Shown piece by piece: positions 1-5,633 of a DNA stretch of 11,386 nucleotides. Location of the stretch: positions 1 through 11,386 of the forward strand of contig JAJZEJ010000677.1 of NCBI GenBank assembly GCA_021828635.1, read 5' to 3'. The position numbers were made by a program, and so were the translations under genes. Positions within the stretch are counted from its first letter, which is position 1; each line of letters begins with the position of its first letter. Under the pieces are notes generated by a model. The model saw nothing but the letters and a program-made list of their open reading frames with translations. It searched no databases and had not been told where the DNA came from. The stretch is from Chloroflexota bacterium (GTDB lineage Bacteria; Chloroflexota; Ktedonobacteria; Ktedonobacterales; Ktedonobacteraceae).

Positions 1-632
1 AACCGAATATCTTTTGACTTACAGAAAGCCGCAACCTCTGCAACGGGTTCGGGAAACAGAAAAAGGCTCTTGCCCATGATGACAAGTTGTGGCGCAAACT
101 GGTCGATCATTTCAACCGTCTTCTGCCCATCGACATGGTAATGGTCCGGTTTTAATGGTAAATAATGCAGATTGACCGAGTTCGGGCCACCAAGCTTGAG
201 GGACTGGCCGCGATTCTGGATGCGGCGTCCAAAGACACCGACAGGGCCATGACTGATATGCCCACCAGCATCGGTCGAGTTGGCAATCACCGTATCGCCG
301 CCACGCAATAGGCCAAGCGCGATAGCAGTGTTAGCGGCATTGCCGCTGATCGGGCGCACATCGACCTGTTTGCCTCGGAAGAGTTCGACAATCTCGTCGT
401 GCGCCATCTGCTCAATCTCGTCGATGTAGCGCGTACCCTGATAATAGCGGTTCACCTGTCCATCCTTGTTAGGATGTCCCTCGGCATAACGACCCATGAA
501 ATCCGAATTTTGGATGCGACGTACCGCGTCACTGGGCGTATTCTCGCTAGCAATCAGGTTGATGGTCTGCGTCTGCCGCCATGTATCCTGCTGCCCTACA
601 ATACGCTCTATGTCACTAATGTCAACGGTCAT
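1..632 (-). CDS. glyA: Serine hydroxymethyltransferase, N-terminal 210 residues (partial)
   Basis: PLP-dependent enzyme that interconverts serine and glycine with tetrahydrofolate in the cytoplasm, supplying one-carbon units. The minus-strand frame from ATG 632 is open to the window edge. Family blocks visible are NLIASEN (residues 25-31), GRYAEGHPNKDG (47-58), NRYYQGTRYIDEIE (61-74), RPISGNAANTAIALGLLRGGD (93-113) and GKSLFLFPEP (187-196). The YYQGTRYIDEIE form, rather than the GKRYYGGCEYVD form of typical bacterial GlyA, points to the archaeal/Chloroflexi-type branch. The PLP-lysine region lies beyond the edge. The next in-frame stop upstream is at 660-662 and there is no better ATG, so 632 is the likely start; the Shine-Dalgarno is weak. 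A promoter candidate lies at 697-726. Family assignment is very secure. The exact branch is inferred from motif style. Confidence 0.95.
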   Translation of the reverse strand, partial: MTVDISDIERIVGQQDTWRQTQTINLIASENTPSDAVRRIQNSDFMGRYAEGHPNKDGQVNRYYQGTRYIDEIEQMAHDEIVELFRGKQVDVRPISGNAANTAIALGLLRGGDTVIANSTDAGGHISHGPVGVFGRRIQNRGQSLKLGGPNSVNLHYLPLKPDHYHVDGQKTVEMIDQFAPQLVIMGKSLFLFPEPVAEVAAFCKSKDIR

Positions 633-696
633 ATCTATGTCTCGCTTTCTGCCATCTCTCTAGCACAATCGTCCAATAGAGAATAATCCGTCATTC

Positions 697-726
697 AGTA
701 TATCAGCAGACGCGGGTAAGGGACAA
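697..726 (-). promoter_or_regulatory. Candidate promoter for the glyA-like gene
   Basis: On the minus strand TTGTCC (726-721) is followed after 18 nt by TATACT (702-697). The -10 matches consensus at 5 of 6 positions and the -35 at 4 of 6. It lies about 65 nt upstream of the ATG at 632. The rest of 633-828 shows no gene, tRNA or strong hairpin. Pattern match only. Confidence 0.4.
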
Positions 727-828
727 TAGACAAGATATTACATGCCTGTTCACACTAGCTCTACCTATTGCAGCCAATGAGTTAGAAGTATATACTTTGA
801 TTAACCGTGATCTGCTATAAAAAACATT

Positions 829-1282
829 CTAAACAAATTGAGCTTTCTCTAGTTGTACCTTGAGCATCGATAGCCGAGGAACAGCTATACGACTCATCGC
901 ATAATAGGATGCATAACGTTCTATACCTATGGAAGATAGCCCTAGCGCCTCTGCTGCCGCGATAGTAGAGCCTGACCCCATAAATGGATCAACAATCATA
1001 CCTTCGCCTAAAGGAAGAGATGCATACACAATTTGTCTGAGAAAAGATTGAGGTTTAAGACTTGGGTGATCGGCAATCTCCCTCTCTCTCTTGGGAGTCC
1101 TCTCACTCATAATCACATCAACAAATGGCTTTCCGTCGGGTGTACGTCGTATTCCTCCTGTTTGAAATTCTCGTAGACAATCGCTCACTTTCATATCTTT
1201 CAGTAGCGGCTTACGAAAAATAGTAGTCAGGCATTGCTCCATGATTAAGCCCAGGTTGTGTAATGATCTCTCTCTGTGCCAT
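829..1282 (-). pseudogene. DNA methyltransferase (N6/N4, beta-type) C-terminal remnant with frameshift
   Basis: An intact minus ORF (1242-829, 137 aa) carries the AdoMet-binding half of a PF01555-type DNA methyltransferase: motif X-like HPSLKPQSFLRQ, then motif I DPFMGSGST followed by GIERYASYY. The catalytic motif IV (DPPY or similar), which lies N-terminal in this class, is absent, and nothing resembling it occurs upstream. Translation from ATG 1282, which has a GAGAGA purine run just upstream, gives MAQREIITQPGLNHGAMPDYYF and then stops. Removing one T from the five-T run (plus-strand A at 1216-1220) joins it smoothly to RKPLLKDMKVSDC of the downstream ORF. So the locus looks like a 5'-truncated methyltransferase with a +1 homopolymer indel. 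It probably lacks activity and may descend from a phage or restriction-modification gene. A sequencing error in the T-run would explain the frameshift but not the missing catalytic half. Confidence 0.75.
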
Positions 1283-1562
1283 CGCTATTATCTCTCTGTG
1301 CAAAACTACCTACTCATATCATATGACCGCTAAGCATGACTCCAGGTAACAACCCAAACCCATCACAGATACTCACTGCCTAGTCTAAAGAATCCCAACA
1401 GATCGCGCAAGAAATTGGTATTGAGCCTCTGCATATCATTTCTTAACTACTTGTTACACTTATCTAGTATCTAACAATACGTTACAATAGTTGTTGTATA
1501 CGTCAATGTGTGAGCAACAGGAAGAATAAACCGTCTTCTTGTTGCTCACTGTGTTCTACCGT
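1283..1562. other. Intergenic region, no recognisable gene
   Basis: AT-rich spacer between the methyltransferase remnant and the stop of the SARP-like gene. It holds no ORF with recognisable family sequence. A 20-codon open stretch at 1384-1443 reads SKESQQIAQEIGIEPLHIIS but lacks a start codon and is too short to assign. The only clear structure is the hairpin at 1510-1549. Confidence 0.5.
1510..1549 (-). terminator. Hairpin downstream of the SARP-like gene, possible terminator
   Basis: Arms 1510-1524 and 1535-1549 form a 15-bp stem with one G-T wobble and a 10-nt loop; the core is GAGCAACA with TGTTGCTC. It starts 14 nt past the stop of the minus-strand gene ending at 1563, as expected of a terminator. 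No U-tract follows on either strand, so it may instead protect the mRNA 3' end or mark a factor-dependent stop. Confidence 0.5.
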
Positions 1563-3353
1563 TTACCCAAATTGCCGGTAGCGATTGGCGTGGTACTGGC
1601 GCTCTCGTGCATAGCGTTTGCATTGCCATTGATTGGCGCTGCACTTATCCAGGGCAGCATAGCAATGGTACAAGAGGCAATGCGCTTTGCGGTAATCTTC
1701 TAATGTGTTTTGTGCTAGCACATAGTACCGTACCTCGGCGGGGATGTAGCTCTCGTCGTCGCTATAGTCCACCAGGAAACCTTGCCAGAAAAGATAGAGC
1801 ATGTCGTACTTACATATGGATGATAATACGTCCAACAGGCGATCTTGTAAAGGCAAACGTGCGAGCGCGAGCGCGAGTAGCACTCGTCTAGTTGCACCTA
1901 CCAGTGTAGTCTGTAAACGATTGAGCGTATTGGTATCCTGGGTCACGTACTCGCATAAAACACGTGCGCTCTGTTGCTGTTCTTCTGCCAAGTGTGCCGA
2001 TGGAGCCGATGGGACGGCCTGATTCCATTGCGTTGGATGAGCGGCAACCCATTTCAACAACATGGGATTGCCATAGAAGGATTGTGAGATGCGTTCACGT
2101 GCATCGGCATCATAGTCGGTAACACCCTGGTAGGCTAAAAACAGTGCGCCTTCGGCTGGCGTGAGACCATAGAGAGTCCATTCGGGCCAGTCCTCATCAG
2201 GATAGCCTTCTCCCTCGCGGTCATCGGAATGACGCTTGAATGCGCTGGAGAACGCTGCTTCGAGAATCACACGGCAGTTTTGCCCTTCCTGCTTGATACG
2301 TTCAAGCAACTGTTGCCATACATTATCTTCTAATGAGGTAGCTGACCACTCATCGGGGCGTAGTGCATCAACATTCTCCAGGAGCAGTAACATGTCTTGC
2401 TCTTCTAACTGCTGAAAGCATGTGGCAACCATTTCTATCTCCGTTTCATCTGACTCGACCTCAGTACTCATCAACCGTCCATAGAATCGGCGAAAAGATA
2501 CGGTTGCAGTTTCGTCGTTACGCAGGAGGTAGCGCAAGTAACGCTGCTTTTTGTGCGAACACTGAATACAGAGAGTATCCAGCAAGGTTGATTTACCTAC
2601 CTTATATTCACCGCGTAGCACAAGCACGCGATCTGTACGTATCCTGGCCGCTAGTTGTTGTGCCTGTTCGTCGCGTGACACGAAGAGCAGCATACGTGAC
2701 TCATGCTGTTGTAGCGCGGCTCGCATCCTATCGCATTCCTGATGTAGATCAATAGAGTCTTCATGCAACTTGATGCTATCTTGGACTAACCGCTCCGCTT
2801 CCTTATAGTATCCTTCTTGGAGCAGAGCGCGTATCAGTCGAATCACGACATCTACGTACTCTGCTGCTAGCAGGCGGCGCTGTGCGCTGGCACGATCTTC
2901 AAGCTCCGAAGCCATGTACATGTTACACAGATTGGGAGGAAGAAAAACGCCCTGGTAGAATTCAAGCGCCTTGTAGCAAAGCTTTCTATCTGGCTGGACT
3001 TGTTGCTTAATCGCCTTGACGAGAGAACGGAACTGCTCACAATCAAGTCCCCGTTTTGCTGCTGGCGTTAACTCCATACAATCGTCCGCCCTCTTAAACA
3101 GAAGACCATATTCCTGCACGGCGTAGGACAATGTATTCTCGGCTGCCCCCTGTTTGCATTCTCTTTTCTTCTGGATGTACTGTCGAAGCTGGGTACGGGG
3201 ACAGCGATAATTGGCTGAGAGCAGGACATACATCACCGTGTCGCACACTGCTGCATTGACTTTAGGTCTCGGCTGTCCATTGCTATAACAAGTCACGGTA
3301 AACCCACCAAATGTACATATTTCGATAGTCTCGATTGGTTCGTGCTGTGTCAT
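1563..3353 (-). CDS. SARP/BTAD-type transcriptional regulator with P-loop (STAND-like) ATPase
   Basis: Probable cytoplasmic DNA-binding regulator, 596 aa. Residues about 10-100 resemble the OmpR-like winged helix of SARP proteins (IEICTFGGFTV start, then LLSANYRCPRTQLRQYI). Residues about 103-220 are helical and resemble a bacterial transcriptional activator domain (LEFYQGVFLPPN, then LLQEGYYKEAERLVQDSIKL). An NTPase follows: Walker A GEYKVGKST (248-256), Walker B LLLLENVDA (322-330) and a GNPMLL motif (428-433) like the GNP motif of STAND ATPases. It is shorter than AfsR-like proteins and lacks an evident C-terminal TPR array. The longer reading starts at ATG 3368, but the ATG at 3353 is preceded by AGAGGT at 7-nt spacing and is preferred. 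It is divergent from the HTH-kelch gene. Ligand and target genes are unknown. Architecture is well supported; function is inferred. Confidence 0.8.
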   Translation of the reverse strand: MTQHEPIETIEICTFGGFTVTCYSNGQPRPKVNAAVCDTVMYVLLSANYRCPRTQLRQYIQKKRECKQGAAENTLSYAVQEYGLLFKRADDCMELTPAAKRGLDCEQFRSLVKAIKQQVQPDRKLCYKALEFYQGVFLPPNLCNMYMASELEDRASAQRRLLAAEYVDVVIRLIRALLQEGYYKEAERLVQDSIKLHEDSIDLHQECDRMRAALQQHESRMLLFVSRDEQAQQLAARIRTDRVLVLRGEYKVGKSTLLDTLCIQCSHKKQRYLRYLLRNDETATVSFRRFYGRLMSTEVESDETEIEMVATCFQQLEEQDMLLLLENVDALRPDEWSATSLEDNVWQQLLERIKQEGQNCRVILEAAFSSAFKRHSDDREGEGYPDEDWPEWTLYGLTPAEGALFLAYQGVTDYDADARERISQSFYGNPMLLKWVAAHPTQWNQAVPSAPSAHLAEEQQQSARVLCEYVTQDTNTLNRLQTTLVGATRRVLLALALARLPLQDRLLDVLSSICKYDMLYLFWQGFLVDYSDDESYIPAEVRYYVLAQNTLEDYRKAHCLLYHCYAALDKCSANQWQCKRYARERQYHANRYRQFG

Positions 3354-3473
3354 CTTCTTACCTCTCATCAGTAGAAGTGGGTCTTTTCGTTATATCTCTA
3401 CACAAAGTAGATGACCTCTGGTTGGCAGATTCGTCTAAACCATTAAGTGATTAAAGATCGGTTCTCTACACTA

Positions 3474-3504
3474 CAGAAAATCCTTTGTGGGCAGGATTTT
3501 TCTG
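3474..3504. repeat. Inverted repeat (hairpin) in the divergent region
   Basis: CAGAAAATCC (3474-3483) faces GGATTTTTCTG (3494-3504): 10 pairs with one bulged T and a 10-nt loop. Its position midway between divergent genes suits an operator or a transcript leader structure. A weak terminator is also possible. Confidence 0.5.
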
Positions 3505-3544
3505 CCTCATCTGCCAGTTGAGATCACTACTAGCATACGGAAAA

Positions 3545-3553
3545 TGATAAAAT
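3545..3553 (+). promoter_or_regulatory. Extended -10-like element for the HTH-kelch gene
   Basis: TGATAAAAT fits the TGnTAtAAT pattern with one mismatch in the hexamer (TAAAAT). No good -35 lies 16-18 nt upstream, as is common for extended -10 promoters. If used, transcription would start near 3560 and the CTTGCGC repeats would lie mostly in the transcribed leader. Confidence 0.35.
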
Positions 3554-3554
3554 A

Positions 3555-3610
3555 AGCGCAAGGGATTTTGCTTGCTGTTGCTTGCGCTACCCACTTGCGC
3601 TCACTTGCGC
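3555..3610 (+). repeat. CTTGCGC heptamer cluster with inverted partner
   Basis: CTTGCGC occurs three times as direct repeats at 3581-3587, 3594-3600 and 3604-3610; the last two sit in CACTTGCGC spaced exactly 10 bp. One inverted copy, GCGCAAG, is at 3556-3562. AGCGCAAG (3555-3562) pairs perfectly with CTTGCGCT at 3581-3588 and equally with 3594-3601. The array could be tandem operator half-sites for a regulator (SARP proteins are known to bind heptameric direct repeats) or alternative RNA hairpins. No experimental support is available here. Confidence 0.6.
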
Positions 3611-3650
3611 CACGAGAAAGAGCCTTTCGGAGAGGGAGAAAAAGGTGTTT

Positions 3651-3680
3651 ATGGCGCAGAAAGAGGTAGATAGACAGTGA
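3651..3680 (+). CDS. Nine-codon upstream ORF overlapping the HTH-kelch start
   Basis: ATG 3651 opens a 9-residue ORF reading MAQKEVDRQ. It is preceded by a good Shine-Dalgarno (AAAAAGG, 5 nt before the ATG). Its TGA stop (3678-3680) overlaps the GTG start of the next gene (3677-3679) in the sequence GTGA. This arrangement is typical of translational coupling by termination and re-initiation. It could equally be chance, since the downstream gene has its own GAGGT ribosome site inside this ORF. Confidence 0.35.
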   Translation: MAQKEVDRQ

Positions 3681-5317
3681 AGACCAGTGAACGGAAACCT
3701 CAAAAACCGAAATCCCCACAGTACATTATTTTTGCTGAAGCGGTAAAAGTTTATAATGGCCGGATAAGTCTGCTACAAATAACAATGGCAGAGATGATTG
3801 GTATAAGTTCATATGCCATACGAACTTGGGAGACAGGTAAATATCTTCCTACATCTGACAATCTACGCAAACTTCTTGATTTCTATCTGAAACAGGGAGC
3901 CTTCACAAAAAATAAAGAGTTAGAAGAGGCAAGAGAGTTATGGAGATTATGGGTTGTTGCCTCCTATGGCGAAAATTATAGCGATCCAAAAGATGTATTT
4001 GATGAGGCATGGTTTAGAGGGCTTTTACAAGAGCAAGAGAATGAGCAAGTTAGAGAGGACGAAAGACAGAAAGACGAGGAAAATCTTCCAGCTACGGAAG
4101 AAGTTCTACCTGTAGAGCCGAATGCTGATGAGACCAATAACGGCATTACCGAATTGCCGCAGGCGAAAGGTGTCTCGCGCCGCAAGCTATTGCGGGAACT
4201 GCCGATGTTGCTGATAGGCATCGGCATCGGGTTAGGCGGTGGAATCGTTTGGGATGTTTTCGAGAATCAAGCTCACGAACAAATGATCTGGAGCCGTGCT
4301 GGCGATATGCAGATACCACACACTTCCGCTTGCGCAACAACATTGCTGGACGGTACGGTACTGGTAACAGGGGGCATGCCGACTGTTGACACCTACACAA
4401 CCATATGTGAGCTTTTCAATCCCATCACAGGCACGTGGGCGAAGACTCGTGGCTCAATGCAGAAGCAACGAGCGCAACATACCGCAACGTTGCTTTTAGA
4501 TGGGCGAGTCCTGGTCGCCGGAGGCTATGCCTATGGACGAAGCCGTATGACTGTTGAACTCTATGATCCGACCACTGGCCTCTGGACACTCTCAGCACAT
4601 CTGATGAGTATTAACCGCGTGCGGCACTGTGCAACAGCCTTAAACGATGGGCGAGTTCTCATCACGGGTGGCGCAAATCAAGATAGCGCCGAAGTCTATG
4701 ATCCCGCTAGCGATAACTGGATTCCGGCGGGCATCATGGCGACGCCGCGCTCTGACCACGTTGCTGTGCGTCTATTCGATGGGCGTGTCCTGGTAGCAGG
4801 AGGGACGGTATCAAATGATGTTGAAAACCAAACGAGCAGCACGCAACTTTATGACCCTGAGAAAAATACCTGGGCTACCGTACCAGACATGCATTTTGCA
4901 CGCTCATATTTTACAGGGGTTCTTCTGCCAGATGGGCGCGTACTCGTTCTGGGTGGGCGTGTACCCCGCGCTCCAAATGTTTCCGACTCCTTTTTTTCAC
5001 CAACCGCCGAGGTTTTTGACCCCTCTACGGAACACTGGACGCTTGTAACGCCGATGCATCGTGGGCGAGAAAACACGCTGGGCAACGGTGCAGTCCTGCT
5101 CGACAACGGCACTGTGCTGGTCGTCGATGGCGATAAGCAGGGGACCAGCGAGGTATATGACCCAATCAGTGATACCTGGAGTATACCATATGTCCTGCAT
5201 GTTCCACTGTATCTCTGCTCGACCGCGCTCCTACATGATGGACGTGCGCTGGCGACGGGCGGTCAGCAGTATCCTCAAGGTCTGGTAACGAAAGCAACCA
5301 TGCTTTATCAACCATAA
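3677..5317 (+). CDS. HTH, transmembrane segment and kelch beta-propeller: putative membrane-tethered regulator
   Basis: 546 aa, starting at GTG 3677 with GAGGT 9 nt upstream. Residues about 30-75 are a Cro/CI-like helix-turn-helix (ITMAEMIGISSYAIRTWETGKYLPT). Residues 117-165 form an acidic, Glu-rich linker. SRRKLLREL (167-175) precedes a single hydrophobic segment, LPMLLIGIGIGLGGGIVW (175-192). Seven DGxVLVxGG-type kelch strands follow (near 225, 275, 324, 368, 419, 477 and 521), alternating with YDP...W motifs. W205 probably completes the last blade, giving a closed seven-bladed propeller. The positive flank predicts N-in/C-out topology: cytoplasmic DNA binding and an external sensor, like one-component ToxR-type regulators. 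SRRKLLR also resembles a twin-arginine export motif. The sixth strand is degenerate (VVDGD). Codons before about 4150 are clearly AT-richer than the propeller. Domains are secure; the sensing role and ligand are inferred. Confidence 0.85.
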   Translation: MKTSERKPQKPKSPQYIIFAEAVKVYNGRISLLQITMAEMIGISSYAIRTWETGKYLPTSDNLRKLLDFYLKQGAFTKNKELEEARELWRLWVVASYGENYSDPKDVFDEAWFRGLLQEQENEQVREDERQKDEENLPATEEVLPVEPNADETNNGITELPQAKGVSRRKLLRELPMLLIGIGIGLGGGIVWDVFENQAHEQMIWSRAGDMQIPHTSACATTLLDGTVLVTGGMPTVDTYTTICELFNPITGTWAKTRGSMQKQRAQHTATLLLDGRVLVAGGYAYGRSRMTVELYDPTTGLWTLSAHLMSINRVRHCATALNDGRVLITGGANQDSAEVYDPASDNWIPAGIMATPRSDHVAVRLFDGRVLVAGGTVSNDVENQTSSTQLYDPEKNTWATVPDMHFARSYFTGVLLPDGRVLVLGGRVPRAPNVSDSFFSPTAEVFDPSTEHWTLVTPMHRGRENTLGNGAVLLDNGTVLVVDGDKQGTSEVYDPISDTWSIPYVLHVPLYLCSTALLHDGRALATGGQQYPQGLVTKATMLYQP

Positions 5318-5633
5318 CGCGCTTTGTACATGCCAACATATCACCTCATGAAAACACGATGAGGACCCTCATGTATACTTCTTTGCAGGGATGGCAAACA
5401 CCCAACGATCAGAGCTTTGTACGAAGGCAGAAAAACTGGGGGAAATACTTGTTCAGATGCGAGACCCACATCTCCTGACAAGACTGATTTCTGGAGAACG
5501 CGACAAAGCTCCGATTGTTCTTGAATCCAGCAGTATACTGGCTTCTCTGTAAAATGAAGGGTCAATTCTTGATATACTGCCGATACATTTTCGAGGCAAA
5601 TAATTGCCCCATTTGAAGAAAAGGAAAGTCATT
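5318..5633. other. Intergenic region between the kelch gene and the CHAP-lectin gene
   Basis: CCTCAT (5344-5349), ATGAGG (5359-5364) and CCTCAT (5367-5372) can form two mutually exclusive 6-bp hairpins shortly after the kelch stop; there is no U-tract, so termination is doubtful. A possible small ORF lies at 5391-5552. TATACT-like -10 elements occur at 5534-5539 and 5573-5578 without good -35 partners. No RNA gene is recognised. Confidence 0.4.
5391..5552 (+). CDS. Possible small ORF, 53 aa, unknown
   Basis: ATG 5391 opens a 53-codon frame whose middle reads SELCTKAEKLGEILVQMRDP and whose end is LESSSILASL. The composition looks protein-like (mixed helix-forming residues, no low complexity), but I recognise no family. 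The only purine-rich stretch, AGGG, abuts the start, so a ribosome site is poor. It might be a degraded gene fragment. A 74-codon frame on the opposite strand overlaps it and looks less natural. Confidence 0.2.
   Translation: MANTQRSELCTKAEKLGEILVQMRDPHLLTRLISGERDKAPIVLESSSILASL

Larger units (their letters stand above)
3354..3676. other. Divergent intergenic control region
   Basis: Shared upstream region of the SARP-like gene (minus) and the HTH-kelch gene (plus). It contains a TATAAC -10-like element for the minus gene at about 3388-3393 (no convincing -35), the hairpin at 3474-3504, an extended -10-like TGATAAAAT at 3545-3553 for the plus gene, the heptamer cluster at 3555-3610, and a small ORF at 3651-3680. 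All calls here come from sequence pattern alone. Confidence 0.5.

Noticed and set aside
45..60. Suspected frameshift in the glyA-like gene near the FPEP motif
   Set aside because: Careful re-reading of the reverse complement (CTGTTTCCCGAACCC) shows the frame continues as LFPEPVAEVAAFCKSKDIR to the edge; no indel is needed.
399..686. 95-codon plus-strand frame opposite glyA
   Set aside because: It lies antisense to a gene with unmistakable family motifs and has no recognisable sequence of its own.
1384..1446. Open stretch reading SKESQQIAQEIGIEPLHIIS, reminiscent of an HTH or transposase fragment
   Set aside because: Only 20 codons, no start codon and no neighbouring continuation in other frames; too short to call.
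3555..3610. CTTGCGC repeats as a CRISPR array
   Set aside because: Repeats are 7-9 bp with spacers of 3-6 bp, far below CRISPR dimensions, and no cas genes are present.
5341..5565. 74-codon minus-strand frame in the gap before the CHAP-lectin gene
   Set aside because: No ribosome site, no recognisable family, and overlap with a more protein-like frame on the plus strand.
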